Shown: one piece after another, positions 14,765 through 26,478 of the stretch
Numbering within the stretch: position 1 is the stretch's first letter
Layout: each line of letters begins with the position of its first letter
Origin: Leptoclinus maculatus
Taxonomy: Eukaryota; Chordata; Actinopteri; Perciformes; Stichaeidae
Direction of reading: 5' to 3'
Assembly (NCBI GenBank): GCA_032191485.1
Contig: JAVDOI010000007.1
Coordinates: 6,024,042-6,088,041, forward strand
DNA: 64,000 bases
Notes under the pieces: generated by a model
The model's input: the letters and a program-made list of their open reading frames with translations, nothing else
Database searches by the model: none
Told to the model about the DNA's origin: nothing
Translations under genes and position numbers: made by a program

Positions 14765-16569
14765 CGGCAGCAGGTGGCACATCGATCCGTCACACAGATC
14801 ACAGCGAATACAAGAGAAAATGGTTTATTTACAAATCCAACAGAAGTGACTAACCAAAGTCTGTTGACCTTCATGAATCTATTTCACACATCATCAAATA
14901 CCTGATACGCATACACAAGAGGCTTCATTATCTCATCTGGGTCTCAGACATAATCAGGGAACCGAGGTAGAACTTGTAACCAGTAAAAAAAAATGTTATC
15001 AATAAAAATACAATCTTTTATTTCATAATCATCTGAATTGTTTGTTTTTACTCTGGATAGCAGCTGCAATAACAAAACAAAACAACAACGAAACCATCTG
15101 TATCGGCCATTGACTCATTGACGATCTGCAATCAGAATCGGCTGCAAAAAAACCCGATGGTGGGCACCTCTATAAGTTATATATATATATAGATATACAT
15201 ATATATACATATATATTTTAAGATTACTTCTTCGAGCAGTTCCATGTGTCAATTACAGGGTGTGGAAAAAGTCGAAATCGAGTGTTGCGCAAGCTTTAAA
15301 AAAAGAAGTGATAACGTTGTTTATTCATTACTGAATCATAAGTAGGCGCCTTGCTCTGCTATTGAGATTTTTTTTTAAACAATGACAGCAGCAGCAAGAT
15401 CACATGACTGTGTCATAGTTGAATTCTCTCGCGGCTCACACTTTGGCCAGATGACGGAGCGATGGTAACACACACACCTCTCCGGGATTCAGCCTCAGAC
15501 ACTATCACACCTTTATTATAGTCATCATTATGCATTAGCTACATATATATGAAATGTAGCCTCTGCATTTAACCCATCCCTAGCTGTTAGGGTTAGGGGT
15601 TCTGTGTCTGGCTCAGTGACACTTAGGCACAAGACACGTAGCAGCCAAGGATGGAACCAACCTTGCGGTTACCAGATGACCCTACAAGTCATTACACAAC
15701 AGCATCGAAACCCTCAGTCATTTCAGCAGGTTCTGCTTTTGTCCCTTCCACGAAACTGCTATCAGCTGAGAGGCAGCAGTCTGAGCAGAGCCTCAAACAT
15801 ATAACCACACCTCGTTGGGGCTGAGGCCTCTGAGGCTGTTGGTCGTGAAGACAGCATGAAGCAGGTGGAAGAAAGCCTCAGGAACGTTCTCCTTTTCAGT
15901 AACGCATGACAAATGTACACAGAACCATATCCTGGGCTAACTTTCTCCCCAAAGAAACCGTCTGTTACAAAGTGAACTAGAAGGGCATTCGGAGAGCGCA
16001 GACCTCCGCCATAGCAGAGTGACCTACCTCGTTATGTTAACTACAGCGTGTCGGCCCGGAGGTTTGAATCTGCTCCAACATGAAATTCCACTTGACATAT
16101 TTGTAATTGATAATCTAGTGAACCTTCATGTCATCGCCCTCTCGCACAAGGTGAATGTAAACAAGACTTCATGTGAATAATGAATGCAACACATCCACAA
16201 TACAAGTCACATCCTCTATTGTTGCGGTGCTGCTGCTAGAACCCTTGTGCCGAGTCCATTTCGACATCATCCGCCTCAGGCGCGTGTTCGTTCGTTTTCT
16301 GTTTTTTTTTTAGCCCGAGGACACAACGAAAGAAAAGAGGATGGAATGTGTGTGTGTGTGTGTGTGTGTGTAGCTAGCAATATCACTCGTCTCCCTCTAA
16401 CTAAAAGAACCAGTCAAACCTGAATGACCAGGAAATATTAGGGACCAAATCCTCACAATGTGACTGCTGCTACGACCAACGCCTACAAACCAACCAGTAA
16501 GAATACAACATGAAATGATGTCAAAATCCAGAACACACTGGTCGCCACAATATTATAAATATGTTTGTG

Positions 16570-16600
<31 letters not shown>

Positions 16601-17248
16601 AAGTTTTAAAGAAACAGTACCATATCTATAGCCACATGTGAGTGTTATGAGAATTCTCTTAAAAAGGTGCACTGTGTGCCGTCGGCCTATAGCTAACGTT
16701 ACTGTGACACTAACCGGGGGCTGTACTGGCCGATCCGGCGGGGGGGTCGGGGCAGTCCCCTGAGATCAGACCCCCGGAGCTGCGATTTGCTCCGGCTGAA
16801 TTCCCCATCAAAATGTACAGAGACCATGGATGTATGGACCATTTCGCAGGTGTAAACATTCAAAATGTGTACCAGTGTATTTCCTGTGGCAGTATATGTG
16901 TATGACAATATACCTATATGTATATGTGAATGACATAACGCCACATTGAACTGTTGCAGTTTGCACACTAAGAATTGTTCAAATTCATTAATTTATGCCC
17001 ACTGTTAAAAATGTTTATGTGTTTTAAATATATTTGATTTACTCCTGACTGTAGAATAAACCACAATAAACATATATAAGGCCCAGTCATGCAAGCTGTT
17101 GCCTAGCATTCCAATTGTTTCATCCAGGCCATTAGAAGGGTTTGTATTATTTTCTATTTCAATAATCTGTCTGCAATTGTGGCCACATGTAAAATCTGTG
17201 AGTTGGAAAAGGAAAGGGCAGAGCCGACATGGAGTGGAAGGCAGCAGC

Positions 17249-17284
<36 letters not shown>

Positions 17285-20122
17285 TTTCTCACCGCAGATT
17301 TCCAGCTGAGGACCGCTGTCAGCTGACTCTTTTTCACCTGACACTGAGGTGTTTCACCAGAAGAGGCTTTATACTGTCCCCTAATGACAATGGTTCATCT
17401 AAAGACCTTAACCAGACTCTGATCACAAGGAAGGGCTGGAAACTTATTCTAAACTTCTAAACACTACTTGTTTTTTTTTCCATTTAGTTTGAGTTTTCAT
17501 TTTATACAGAACAAATGCTTATTTGTTTGTTAAAACCGCATCTAAAAAGGTTACAACCTTAGGACTGGGCTCAGTGCTAACAGTGGGAGAAAAGGTTAGT
17601 GGCGGGCTTCAGTCTCACTCCTGTGAGACACCAAATCAATTGCTCGTCTCCATCCCTTCTGACCGTCCACCAGCTTCCCTCGTCCTCCCTCTCTCTCCGT
17701 CTCTCCCAGGTGTTACCGTAGCGATGGGGGGGAGCCACCTGAGGCCTGCACCTGAGCGCTAATTGCCGCGTCGGCCGTCTCTATGGTAGCAAAAGGTAAA
17801 CAATGAGCCGGGTAATGTGTCGTCATGGTGATAAACGCAGAGCAGCTCTTAGGAGTTGTAAAAGAGGCAGTTTACCTTAACAGCTTGTTGGGGGGGGGGA
17901 CTGATGACATGGGCGCTTGTGTGATGTACAGCTGGAGGTAACAGAACACCAGCCAGAGCCTAATATGCTTTCGTGTGATTGGCTCATATTAAGAGGGTCT
18001 ATAATGGCCTCTTTAATAAATAACCACAACGAGGAGAGCTAGTTAACGTTAGCGGTTAGCGGCCGGTGGGCAGCACAGTCTTGCTAGGCTAAATACCAGA
18101 GCTAACGGCAAACGTTAACGGAGGTTCCATTAATTTACATTATGATGCGTTCAAGCTCTATTCTGTAACAATTGATATCGGGCGAAGGTAAATTATAACT
18201 TTATAATGACGTATTCAAAATGTAATCTTGAAAAATGTGGTTTTGGGCGAGAAACTTGAATAAATCCAGTTGTTTGAAGGAGATGTCTTCTGCAGCAATA
18301 TAGAATCGATATATGTGTTTTTATGTAAATAACAACTATAGGTGACAATAACAAAGTAAAAGTATGACGGTTTACACTGACGTCGGGTATCGGATTCAAG
18401 TTCAGATATCGGTCTCTGGAAGGAAAAGATGGTATCGGAATATCTTCAATGCTGATTTCAAATAAATGACTAACCATTGCCAACATTTGCCACACTGCAA
18501 TTGTTAAAATTAATATTGAGCTTGCTGTTAATATTGTACCGAGTTCTTTCCCAACCCCTCTCAATCTCCCCCCCTCTTCCTCCGCTGGCCCTCTGATGAA
18601 AGACAATCCCATCATTGAGCAGAGAGAGATCCATACAGATGACAGTCTGCATTCCAGCGCTCCAGCAGGAAAGCTCAGTTTCCCCGTCTACGTTCTATAT
18701 TCTCCTTCCGCGCTGGGCTTCATTTTCATCTTCGTCTCGGCCTTTTCCTCCCAGAGTTTCACTTAACTGCTGCTATTCAATCCGCCTCACGTCCAGTATA
18801 ATTCTCTTCCATAGCATCTCCGTTGTTCATTCATTCAGTCACTCACTCCTTTATGATTCCACTTATTTAACAATACGTGCACTATCCTCCCCAAGTTCAT
18901 GACCACAAAGTGACATTCTCCTGCACATTAGGGGTGAGTGCGACCTCTGCCTCTTTGTCCCGTTGAATGCATTTACATGTCAAGTCAATGTATCGGAAGA
19001 AAAAGACAAAAAGTGAAAAAAAACTAAATTAAAAGAATTTGTCGAGGCATATAGAGCGGTGTGTTTCCACATCCTGTCCAGAGGTAAATACGCCTTGCTG
19101 GATCAGAACAGGGACAGCAGCACAGAGCAAACAAAGGTGTGCTTGTGATTGACACACAGATTAAGAGAATAAGCACTTCTGTCTTTACTCAGTCTGCGAG
19201 GAAAAAATGCACACAAGGCACCGCTACACAAGTTTCTGCCTCAAAAATTTAAACTTTGGGGTCTATTTTGCCAAAACTATTCAAAACAAAAATTATAAAA
19301 ATAATAATAATTTGGAGCTGCGTTGGGAGGTAATATTCCAAAAATAAACTCAGACTCATAAAGAGTATGTGGTAAATTTAAAAGAAAAAAAGTCACAAAT
19401 TTACTAGAAATAAAAGGTGTGGGTTATTTTGGTCAAGGGACCACATCGCTTTACTTGTCGAGTTTGGATCAACCTCATCTCACTACAGACGCTGCAGCTT
19501 TACGCCTGCAGTGGATGACCTAAATAAACTAAACTCTGCCATCGGCTTTAGCAATAAGGAAACACTCATGATTTTAGCCTAACCCCAAACCTAAACAGAA
19601 TTTACGAGAATAAAGTGTTAGATTTACAAAAAGAAAAAAAAACTAAACTAAAATTTACGGGAAAAAGACTTGAATATTTCCTGAGATTATTAAATCATTA
19701 ACTTGCAAGAACATGAATATAATTAATTAGTCCATATTATGTATTACGCCTGCTGTGGATGATCAATTATCAGCAATATTATCAGCATCTGCATTGTGCA
19801 GAGACACTGCTGTGAATGGGGCCTAATCAGAAGAAGACAACATAATGATTTGTTTCGGCTGCTTTAATCTCAGAGAACGTCAGCTGTTCTCTCTGCAGCC
19901 GACGTCTGCACTCTGCCAAAGACTGTTCGTGAGCTGGTGGAGTGTGTCTGCGCCTCCGACAACTCCACAGTTGACACGATGACACAGATTCTGAATGGAG
20001 GCAATCAGCACCTATTAAAAAACCAGTTCCATGTGTTGAAGTATAAACAGCACCTCTGTTTGATTGTAAACCTGCTCCCAAACACACACACAGAGACACA
20101 CCAGAGGCTACAGTCCACGCCC

Positions 20123-20153
<31 letters not shown>

Positions 20154-21995
20154 ATTTGCTATTTGGATAGATTCAAATAGCAAATGTTGTCCAACAGGAT
20201 CAATTGTTGAGCACTGGCGGAAAGACGCGTGACGTCTCTTGACCGATGCATTTGAGCATTTTTCAAACAAAGATATAATCTTATTTATGCAAACAAGAAG
20301 AATACCATCTCTCTTCTAATCTCCCCTTTAATCTCCGTCTGTTTGTACTGTGAGCAAGTCTGATCAAACACTTTGTCCTATGCGGCAGAGTGCAAGCAGA
20401 GCGGTCTCCCCTGAGGCTGCACGCTCTTCTGGGTTTAACCCCTTGGTGGACAAGGTCTTCCTTTAAAGAGTGGGACTTCATCGCAGCAAACAGCTAGGAT
20501 TTGAGTGCATTGCCCGTGTAAAAATGATTCGCGGTGGTAATTAATTATTAACAACGATGCCATGGGGCTGAGAATCTCACGGTCACACCCACAATATGAC
20601 ACAACAACCTTATTTAGCCCATTAGAACAACGGTTTCACCGTACAGGTGACTCAGCGATATCTGTAACCGAAGGCGACGACATACCGCTAAAAAAGGCCC
20701 AGTCAGTATTTACAAAGCAAGCGCTGAGTTTGTACTGTGTTTATTCTCTGAAATTATTTGTTGAGCGATTGATTCGTCTATCGCCCGAAAATGTAATCTG
20801 TGTCTTTTTTTTTAAAGGGATGCACTGATACCGATATCGGGCCGACACCGACTCAAATAGCTGGATCGGGTATTTGTAACAATAGGGCTGATCTATTCGA
20901 TTCAGTTCTATATTTATATACTATATATATATATATATATATACATTTTTTATTAATGTTTCAGTTTTAACCAATATGTTGCTGCACTATAAGCGTGTGT
21001 CGAGTGTAAGCCTTACACTTGAATTGTAATTGTACGTTTTTTCCACTCGGTTGCTGGTGTGCGATTCATTATTTTAATAATAAACAACAATATCTATGTA
21101 TTCATTTTATTTTGTAATCATTTGTTACATTTTGATCTACAAAGTTAGGAAAGCGATGTTTGAGTGAAGCCTGGTGTCGCCTTACACATAAAAGAAAAGC
21201 TCCCAGCCACTCGCACACAGTGAGGCACACAGCGTATTCATTCAACACTGGTATCGGGTCGGTTCTCGGTGTTGGACGATGCCCAAAAGCCCAGGTATCG
21301 AAATCAATATCGATATCGGAACTGGAAAAAGTCAAATCTGTGCATCCCGAACTATCATCAAGCAAAAATACCAAACATTCCCTCGTCCCACCTTCTCAAA
21401 CGACAAGATTTGCTGGTTTTCTTCGATAGTCGATCGGTAATTGTTCGGGTTTTGGACTAATTTCAAACAGTAAATAAATAATTGATCAATCAATGCCGCC
21501 GTATCAATGACGCATCACAAGGAACCCGAACACAAAAGGCAAAGCTGCTTTGTTTCTTCTAAATACTCAACATGACGGTGTTCGCTCTGTAACTGACCTT
21601 TCTGTTGGATGCGATCCAAGCACAAATCAAACCCATTTAAAGTCACACTGACACAAAGTTCACACATTGCTGCTCCTGCACTCGTATTTATGCTGCATGG
21701 TGGAAATGCCATTCACTGTTACGCAGTCCAATCATTAAAGAAGAAAATGTGGGGTAGGTGTACCATTTGTTAAAGTGAAGGTGCTGAAATAAACTGGAGA
21801 AAGAGCGGAGAAAGTGAGCACCGGCCACACCTGGAGGACCAATGATGGAGGGGCGACATTTCATCAGCAACTGGAATGTCCTTGTGACTTTAGTCAGTGG
21901 GCAGAAATCTGTCTCATGACTTCCATTGTCACATTTGACCAGTCTTTTAGTGGAACCATAGCGTGACCATAGGATGCTAATGGGACATTTAATCC

Positions 21996-22073
<78 letters not shown>

Positions 22074-23699
22074 CCGTACAATTAAGCTCCCAATGGCTCC
22101 ATGAACCCCCTGCTTCCGGCGCCCCTTGTTTACACACTCATCCTCCATACAGTCGATACAGACACACATATGTGTGTATGTATATGTATCTAACAGCTGA
22201 CGGACAAAAAAAAAAAAAAAGGAGTCCAACATTTTAGTAGTGGAGTGACTGAAGCGTGAAGCTCCATGAAGGATTTATAAAAAGACGAGAGGAAAATGGC
22301 TTTTGTTACTGCAAAGGTGTCGACTTTGTGTGCCGATACGCAACCGACAGGCGGGAACACACACACACACACAAAAGTGAGAGTGGCTCTGGGAAAGCCA
22401 TGTAAATATCAACTCTGTTGGCGAGAGATTTATGCAAACTGTCTGGGTTTCTCCCTCCTCGCGCACAGAGAGGCACGCACACGGGGACAGAGAGAGGCCG
22501 TGTGGAACCGTCTATCAAAACAAGTGATGGGAAGTTTCCGGTTTCCCTCAAAATGTTGCCCAGTTCCCTCCGTCCCCACTGGGACAAGAGAAACCAGTTC
22601 CACTCTCTCTCTCATTCATTAACACCACTGCCCCCCCCCCCCCCCCTCCCCTACTCAACTCCACAGGTCTACGCTATCACCTGCACGCCCCTCCCCTGCT
22701 CTGCTCCATCCCCCCAGCCCCTAAAGAAATGACCCAAGCATCGAACCAGATACCCTGGCCCTGTATGTCTTTTTCCACTAACTCCTCATTCCCTCCCCTA
22801 AAATCAATACTCCAGGAGGAGGAGGGAGTTCCTTTTCTCTCTCTGTCCCACAGAAACGCCCAGTAAAGTCAAGCTGGAACAACAGGTGTATAATTGTTCC
22901 TCTCGGAGCCATCGGGCCCTCTCGGCTTTCAAACCCCACCGATGGGAGCAGGTCCTGGCTGTCAAGTGTGTTGTTTTGCTCAGTGTGAGGAATATTTAGC
23001 TCAGAGGGCAACATTCTTCCTCTAATTTGACTATTTAAAAGAAGATTGTAAAAAAAAAAAAAAAAAAGTTTTAGTTAGTTGTTTTTACCGTCGACATTTA
23101 AACACAGGTAGGCGCGTGCCACTGCGTGCATAAATGATGATTATTCTCTAATAATGAGGTCTTTAAATGGAAAATGAAAATGTTTAAGTAGGAGAAAAGA
23201 TTCCAACAACGAGAAACTTTATACCAAGATACTGTGTTACTGTATGTAGTGTAGTTAAAGAACAAGTAAGACCCCTGTCAGTTTCTAACACGTAGCAAAG
23301 ACACAACGTAGGCAACACCCTGACGACCCTCCTAGCAGAAGGTTTTTCTTCTTCTTTGATTTGTGCTCTGAGGTCAGTGATGTCAGCCCCCCCCTACTCT
23401 ACCTGTGCCTCGTCGGCGCCGCTGTCTCTGTCCAGCTCCCCGATATAGTACTGCTCCATCCACAGCCGGGCGTTCTCCGAGTGCCGGTGCGGGGGACCTT
23501 CCATCTCCCGGATAACGTCCTTGCCTGACCGCCCAAGTATCAGCGCCTCCCCGCCCGGGTGCATCCGCAAGAAAGAGGTCACGTCGTACACCCGGGTCCC
23601 CAGCAGCACCCAGCAGGAGTCCTTGGTGCTGTGGCGGGCCACCTCCCTATCCGTGAAGAACCGCGGAGACGTGGACGGCGACATACTGACAGTGGACAT
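2395..23699 (-). CDS. fa2h: Fatty acid 2-hydroxylase, 5' part (coding exons 1-3; gene continues beyond window start)
   Basis: FA2H adds a 2-hydroxyl group to fatty acids destined for sphingolipids (myelin, skin ceramides) in the ER membrane, with an N-terminal cytochrome b5 domain feeding electrons to a C-terminal di-iron hydroxylase. Visible here are 190 codons in three phase-compatible exons: 23403-23699 (99 codons, b5 domain with the haem-ligand HPGG motif), 5075-5206 (44 codons, acidic linker) and 2395-2537 (47 codons plus 2 bases, opening with DLVDWRKPL, which matches the family closely). The first ATG is at 23699; a second in-frame ATG at 23684 (MSPSTSPRFF) is possible. Upstream reading-frame extension to 23816 begins with GTG and is not a credible start. 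The transmembrane segments and histidine clusters of the hydroxylase domain are encoded outside the window. Intron 1 is about 18.2 kb. Identity is very likely from exons 1 and 3 together. Confidence 0.93.
3238..3518. mobile_element. Short hAT-like MITE, GGGCTGGGCGATA family (copy 1)
   Basis: Begins agggctgggcgatat and ends in the inverted, degenerate form (ataaaatgcccag). The interior is AT-rich. Two further copies lie in this window (14245 and 45450). It is located in fa2h intron 2. Confidence 0.55.
3519..4202. other. fa2h intron 2, no recognised feature
   Basis: AT-rich sequence without a coding or repeat signature I recognise. Confidence 0.6.
4203..4262. repeat. (AC)n microsatellite
   Basis: About 60 bases of alternating AC with one interruption near 4240. 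Confidence 0.98.
4785..4870. repeat. (TG)43 microsatellite
   Basis: Uninterrupted TG run about 200 bases from fa2h exon 2, on the intron-2 side. A second AC run follows at about 4997-5031. Confidence 0.98.
5075..5206 (-). CDS. fa2h: fa2h coding exon 2 (acidic linker)
   Basis: Acceptor tgtcccttcag|ACTCTG and phase-0 ends fit exons 1 and 3. It encodes a charged linker with a tandem GETGDETGDE block, ending VDLDK, which joins to DLVDW of exon 3 as in the family's VDWDKDLVDW. The donor is the first unit of a short GT repeat (AAG|gtgtgtgtgtg). The linker itself is poorly conserved, so it is placed mainly by frame and position. Confidence 0.82.
5545..5850. mobile_element. Possible hAT remnant starting CAGTGTTTCCCACAG
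   Basis: The motif cagtgtttcccacag followed by a G-run and ggaggcatgc resembles the end of a common fish hAT family. The opposite end was not found, so only a tentative fragment is called. Confidence 0.35.
5851..7587. other. fa2h intron 1, no recognised feature
   Basis: No coding exon, RNA gene or named repeat was recognised apart from a short C-run near 7057. Reading frames here are short and have no familiar domain. Confidence 0.55.
7588..7635. repeat. (AC)24 microsatellite
   Basis: Uninterrupted alternating AC run. Confidence 0.98.
8170..8420. repeat. Probable dispersed fish repeat (catggatgcattataac...accatagactaaac)
   Basis: Contains ccaagatggcgcctatagg, and tgatgacgtcacagatcctg with atagactaaac, phrases that resemble an interspersed teleost element. 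I cannot define its ends, and no second copy in the window was confirmed. Confidence 0.35.
8472..8559. repeat. (TG)44 microsatellite
   Basis: Uninterrupted alternating TG run of 88 bases. Confidence 0.98.
8560..10117. other. fa2h intron 1, no recognised feature
   Basis: An open frame of 167 codons at 9631-10134 has no domain, no splice context and ordinary intronic composition. No feature is supported here. Confidence 0.55.
10119..10540 (+). mobile_element. Dispersed repeat, 'catagactgtat...agtggacgtag' family (copy 1, 3'-truncated)
   Basis: Starts catagactgtatgtaagaag, followed by gtgacgtcactcattg and ccatcttgttttt, and reaches catagacttctatgcaat near 10530. The same order of blocks is found in the opposite orientation at 48037-48781, which retains the extra 3' part. 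It is non-coding. The class (SINE-like or non-autonomous DNA element) is not clear from the sequence. Confidence 0.7.
10541..11342. other. fa2h intron 1, no recognised feature
   Basis: No coding or repeat signature was recognised. Confidence 0.5.
11343..11395. repeat. (GGA)n purine tract
   Basis: About 50 bases of GGA/GCA/AGA trinucleotides, strongly purine-rich on the plus strand. Confidence 0.95.
11801..11857. repeat. (GGAA)n microsatellite
   Basis: About 13 GGAA/GGAT units in tandem. Each unit contains an ETS core, so it could bind ETS-family factors, but this is only inference. Confidence 0.95.
11858..14244. other. fa2h intron 1, no recognised feature
   Basis: Contains ACGTTAGC words at 12003-12010 and 12031-12038 and a short (ATC)n at about 13738-13752. 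No gene or named repeat was recognised. Confidence 0.5.
14245..14720. mobile_element. Short hAT-like MITE, GGGCTGGGCGATA family (copy 2)
   Basis: Begins agggccgggcgataattca and contains several ATATCGTGATA blocks in both orientations. It ends near gacccgatatcgtgatgg and is directly followed by a (GT)15 run at 14733-14762. The right border is approximate. Confidence 0.5.
14763..17250. other. fa2h intron 1 with short microsatellites only
   Basis: Short AT run at 15180-15214, (TG)n at 16347-16371, (TA)n at 16576-16600. No coding exon or named transposon was recognised. Confidence 0.5.
17252..17281. repeat. (CA)15 microsatellite
   Basis: Alternating CA run of about 30 bases. Confidence 0.97.
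17282..20119. other. fa2h intron 1, no recognised feature
   Basis: Includes a cluster of AACGTTAGC/GCTAACG words at 18043-18120 and a fragment with GGTATCGGA motifs at about 18385-18440, possibly a decayed relative of the element at 20816. Nothing else was recognised. Confidence 0.5.
20120..20154. repeat. C20 homopolymer followed by short (AC)n
   Basis: Twenty consecutive C residues (20120-20139) run directly into an AC repeat. Confidence 0.95.
20816..21349. mobile_element. Non-autonomous hAT-like element (AGGGATGCACYGATACCGAT family)
   Basis: The left end agggatgcactgataccgat is mirrored at the right end, where atcgatatcgga and then tctgtgcatccc appear. The distance is about 530 bases, with an AT-rich interior and no transposase. 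Fish genomes carry many hAT elements with this terminus. A target duplication was not resolved. Confidence 0.65.
21997..22072. repeat. (TG)38 microsatellite
   Basis: Uninterrupted alternating TG run of 76 bases. Confidence 0.98.
22073..23402. other. 5' end of fa2h intron 1, no gene recognised
   Basis: Contains A-runs (about 22206 and 23050), a C16 run (22631-22646) and pyrimidine-rich DNA, but no further coding exon. Confidence 0.5.
23403..23699 (-). CDS. fa2h: fa2h coding exon 1 (cytochrome b5 domain)
   Basis: Encodes the b5 fold. Visible blocks are FFTDREVARHSTKDSCWVLL, RVYDVTSFLRMHPGGEALIL and the conserved GPPHRHSENARLWMEQYYIG ending. Haem-ligand histidines are expected in HPGG and in the HSENARLW block. 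The donor is CAG|gtagag at 23402, phase 0. Confidence 0.93.
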
Positions 23700-24000
23700 G
23701 CAAGACTGGCGTCCACTTGAACCGAACAACTGAACACAGGGAGGGGAGCACAGAGACCTCCTCGGAGGGCCAAAGACCTGACTGCTCGCCTGACAGTTCA
23801 ACTTCTCTGTTGACACCCGGGGGCACTAAAACTCCCAACTATCCACGAGGGGCGGGGTCTGTGAGGCGTTCAAACACTCCGAAAAGATCGTAGATACGAC
23901 CGTGTTGACAGTCACAGCAGCCTACAGTTGTTTCGAAACCTGAAACGTCTAAATAATATTGCCTCCCTGGAGGGTCGCTCTTGTTGTGTAAAGGTTAGCT
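23700..24000 (-). promoter_or_regulatory. Presumed fa2h promoter and 5' UTR
   Basis: GC-rich stretch directly upstream of the fa2h start, with a GC box (GGGGCGGGG at 23849-23857, an Sp/KLF-type site) about 150 bases upstream of the ATG. No TATA box was seen. The transcription start is not resolved. Confidence 0.5.
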
Positions 24001-25250
24001 GTCTCGAACACTATCATCCACCTCAAAGCTGTCAAAAGACGAGTTTTATGTAAGACTATCATGGGTACCCGATTCCTACATGTTCCGTGAATGCAGCATC
24101 ACATCCAGACGCACCTGTTGCTTTGAAAAATAAAACTCTCAGAGCGACAGTGAAGATACTCCAAACCTCAAGTCTGCTTTGAAAATCAAACTGATAACAA
24201 CTTATAATTTAATGGTATTCTATAAACAAATGAACATGTCTCAACGTGGATTATTCAAATGTACGTTCAAATAAAGAGTCTCATAAAGCATAACAACTGT
24301 CATGTAGCCTGTCATCACTTCCTGATCAGTAAGATAAGATCTATGCCCTTAGGGGGAGGAATTTAAGGTCTAAAATAAAAATTCGGATACATCTAAATAA
24401 AGATTGCAATTAACATAAACTTGACCTTTGTATAGCAGTTCCTCGACACAAACTAATTTTGCGCACTCTGAACACTGACGGGTTCGTGATCTCCAAAACT
24501 AAAATGTCCCTTTTACAGACAGAGTTTAGTCACATTTTGAAGGTATGCAATCGAGTGTAGCGTACATTTGGGTCTACTTTCTCTTAAAAACAGAGGGCGT
24601 GTTTTTGTTTACACATCTCTCAACGCGTTATCTTGACCTGGCAGATGAGCTCATCTGAGGCATTCACGTGTTGTCGAAAATACTCTATTCCGCAGGTAAA
24701 TACAAGAAAATATAATATAATAATAATATGCAAATTTTCTATATCATCCAAGTTTGAGAGGGCAGTGCTTAGGGATGGTTAGTGTGGAGGCTTGTTGTTA
24801 TTATTATTATTATCATCATTAATATTATTATATAATTAAGATAATATAACTACAGACCTGACCTATAAAACTATGCCGTAGGAAACAATATTCCAACAAT
24901 ATTCCATTGTTGCCGATGAAAAACACGTTTGACTGCGCAACAGCATTTAAGAGTCAAGACCCAGCACTTGTGCACGAGCGCCGTCCTGTGTGTTTTGGTG
25001 AATATGCGATGTGCTGTCAAAAACCACGTGGAGAAAGTGACGTCAAAATCAGTGAGAATTGTATAGTTGTCCTGCAGTCATTTTAAGAGTTTACCATCAA
25101 ATTTTCTGTTTCATAAAATGATTCAGACGTTACTAGTAAGCTGTCGATGGTTTTATTTGAGCCATGAACAACACATCTCTCGCACCGTTCAACACAGTAA
25201 TATCAGCGCACATTGCCTAAAAATACACTTTTAGATACCAGTACGAGTGG
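24001..25250. other. Intergenic, no recognised feature
   Basis: AT-rich; a short (ATT)n stretch lies near 24797-24825. No coding or RNA feature was recognised. Confidence 0.55.
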
Positions 25251-26103
25251 AAACACTTTCTATATGACGCCCGTTTCTATAATGCATTGCAAATATCCTT
25301 GCAATGCGTTATAATCTTCTTATGACACTGTATCATTGTAGTTGTAAGCACTCATACATACTCATAACGCATTATGACAATCATCATAATATATCTTAAA
25401 GCATTTTATAATGACTTGTTAGGTCAAGTTTCATAATACTTCATAATTGTTGGTCTCTCAATGGCATTGTTTTCAATTCCTAGTTGTAGTTGTACATTAT
25501 AATCATTTTACAATGCATTGTAATCACTGTTGTAATGCGTTAGAATGTGATTACTCTGTGTGGTCCTTGTTTGCTTTAAGTGAAGTGATGTAATTCCTGA
25601 GATATAGGCAGACATATTACATTACAAGCTGGATATAAGTGGTTATTGTTTGCTTTATGTATAGAGAAAAAAGTATATATAAATCCAAGAATAACACACA
25701 AAAATTGTAAGACAAATTTTATTGTTTAACAGGTAGTTTTTCATTTCACTAATATAACGGAATTCACTGAATTTTCTAAAAATATGGAAACAAGTTTTAC
25801 CTTACTTTTAGCTGTAATTGTTTTTTTTTGTAAACGTTTGATCAACAAAAGTGACTCCTTCGAAAAAGTCTCAAATATAATTTGATCCTTGAGTGACTGC
25901 AGCACTTATGAAGTATATCATATATTATTATTATATGGTATATTATGAAGTCATTATAAAATGCTTTATAACGGGTTATGATTACCGTTATAAAACATGG
26001 TTGTTACGAGTGCTTGTAGTTATACAGTTCTTATTATAGATTATAAAGCATTAGAAGTACCTTTATAAGTCATTAAAGGCATGGGCGTCATATAAAGTGC
26101 TAC
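25251..26103. mobile_element. Fold-back MITE with CACTTTATATGACGCCC ends
   Basis: The left end (25255-25284, cactttctatatgacgccc) is the imperfect inverse of the right end (26071-26103, gggcgtcatataaagtgc). Homology continues inward over roughly 180 bases on each side (motifs such as gcattttataatgac and its inverse gtcattataaaatgc), so single strands could fold into a long hairpin. There is no coding capacity. The superfamily is not certain. Confidence 0.7.
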
Positions 26104-26322
26104 CAAATTTTAAAATCCTGTATTGAGTTTAAATGCCTTAGTGGTCATATAGGGCTTATCAACAAAAAATGAGGAAGGGCAAGGCACTATACTCATTCAC
26201 TGCCCTGCCGGCATCAGCATGCAACACCAGTGACAGTCATGCAGTAAAATACTTTACACAAGCTTTCAATATCAAATAGTACACAATAGAAAGTGATACA
26301 TTGCTATATAATATGATTATAG

Positions 26323-26478
26323 CAGTGGCGGGCCGTGCATTTTATACCTGGGCCTTGACTGCTGTCCTGCAGCTGAATAATCTCATTATGACGCTACGGT
26401 TATTATTTGTTTTGTGTAAAAATTAAGCTCAACACCTATAAATACACTAACTGCAGAGTGCAGATACATGAATACGCC
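26323..26478. repeat. Left-end direct repeat, unit A, of the hAT composite
   Basis: Runs from CAGTGGCGGGCCGTGCAT to cagagtgcagatacatgaat. It matches 27219-27443 closely except for internal segments missing here. Confidence 0.8.

Noticed and set aside
23700..23816. N-terminal extension of fa2h by 39 codons
   Set aside because: The extended frame starts with GTG, not ATG, and the extra residues have no counterpart in the family.
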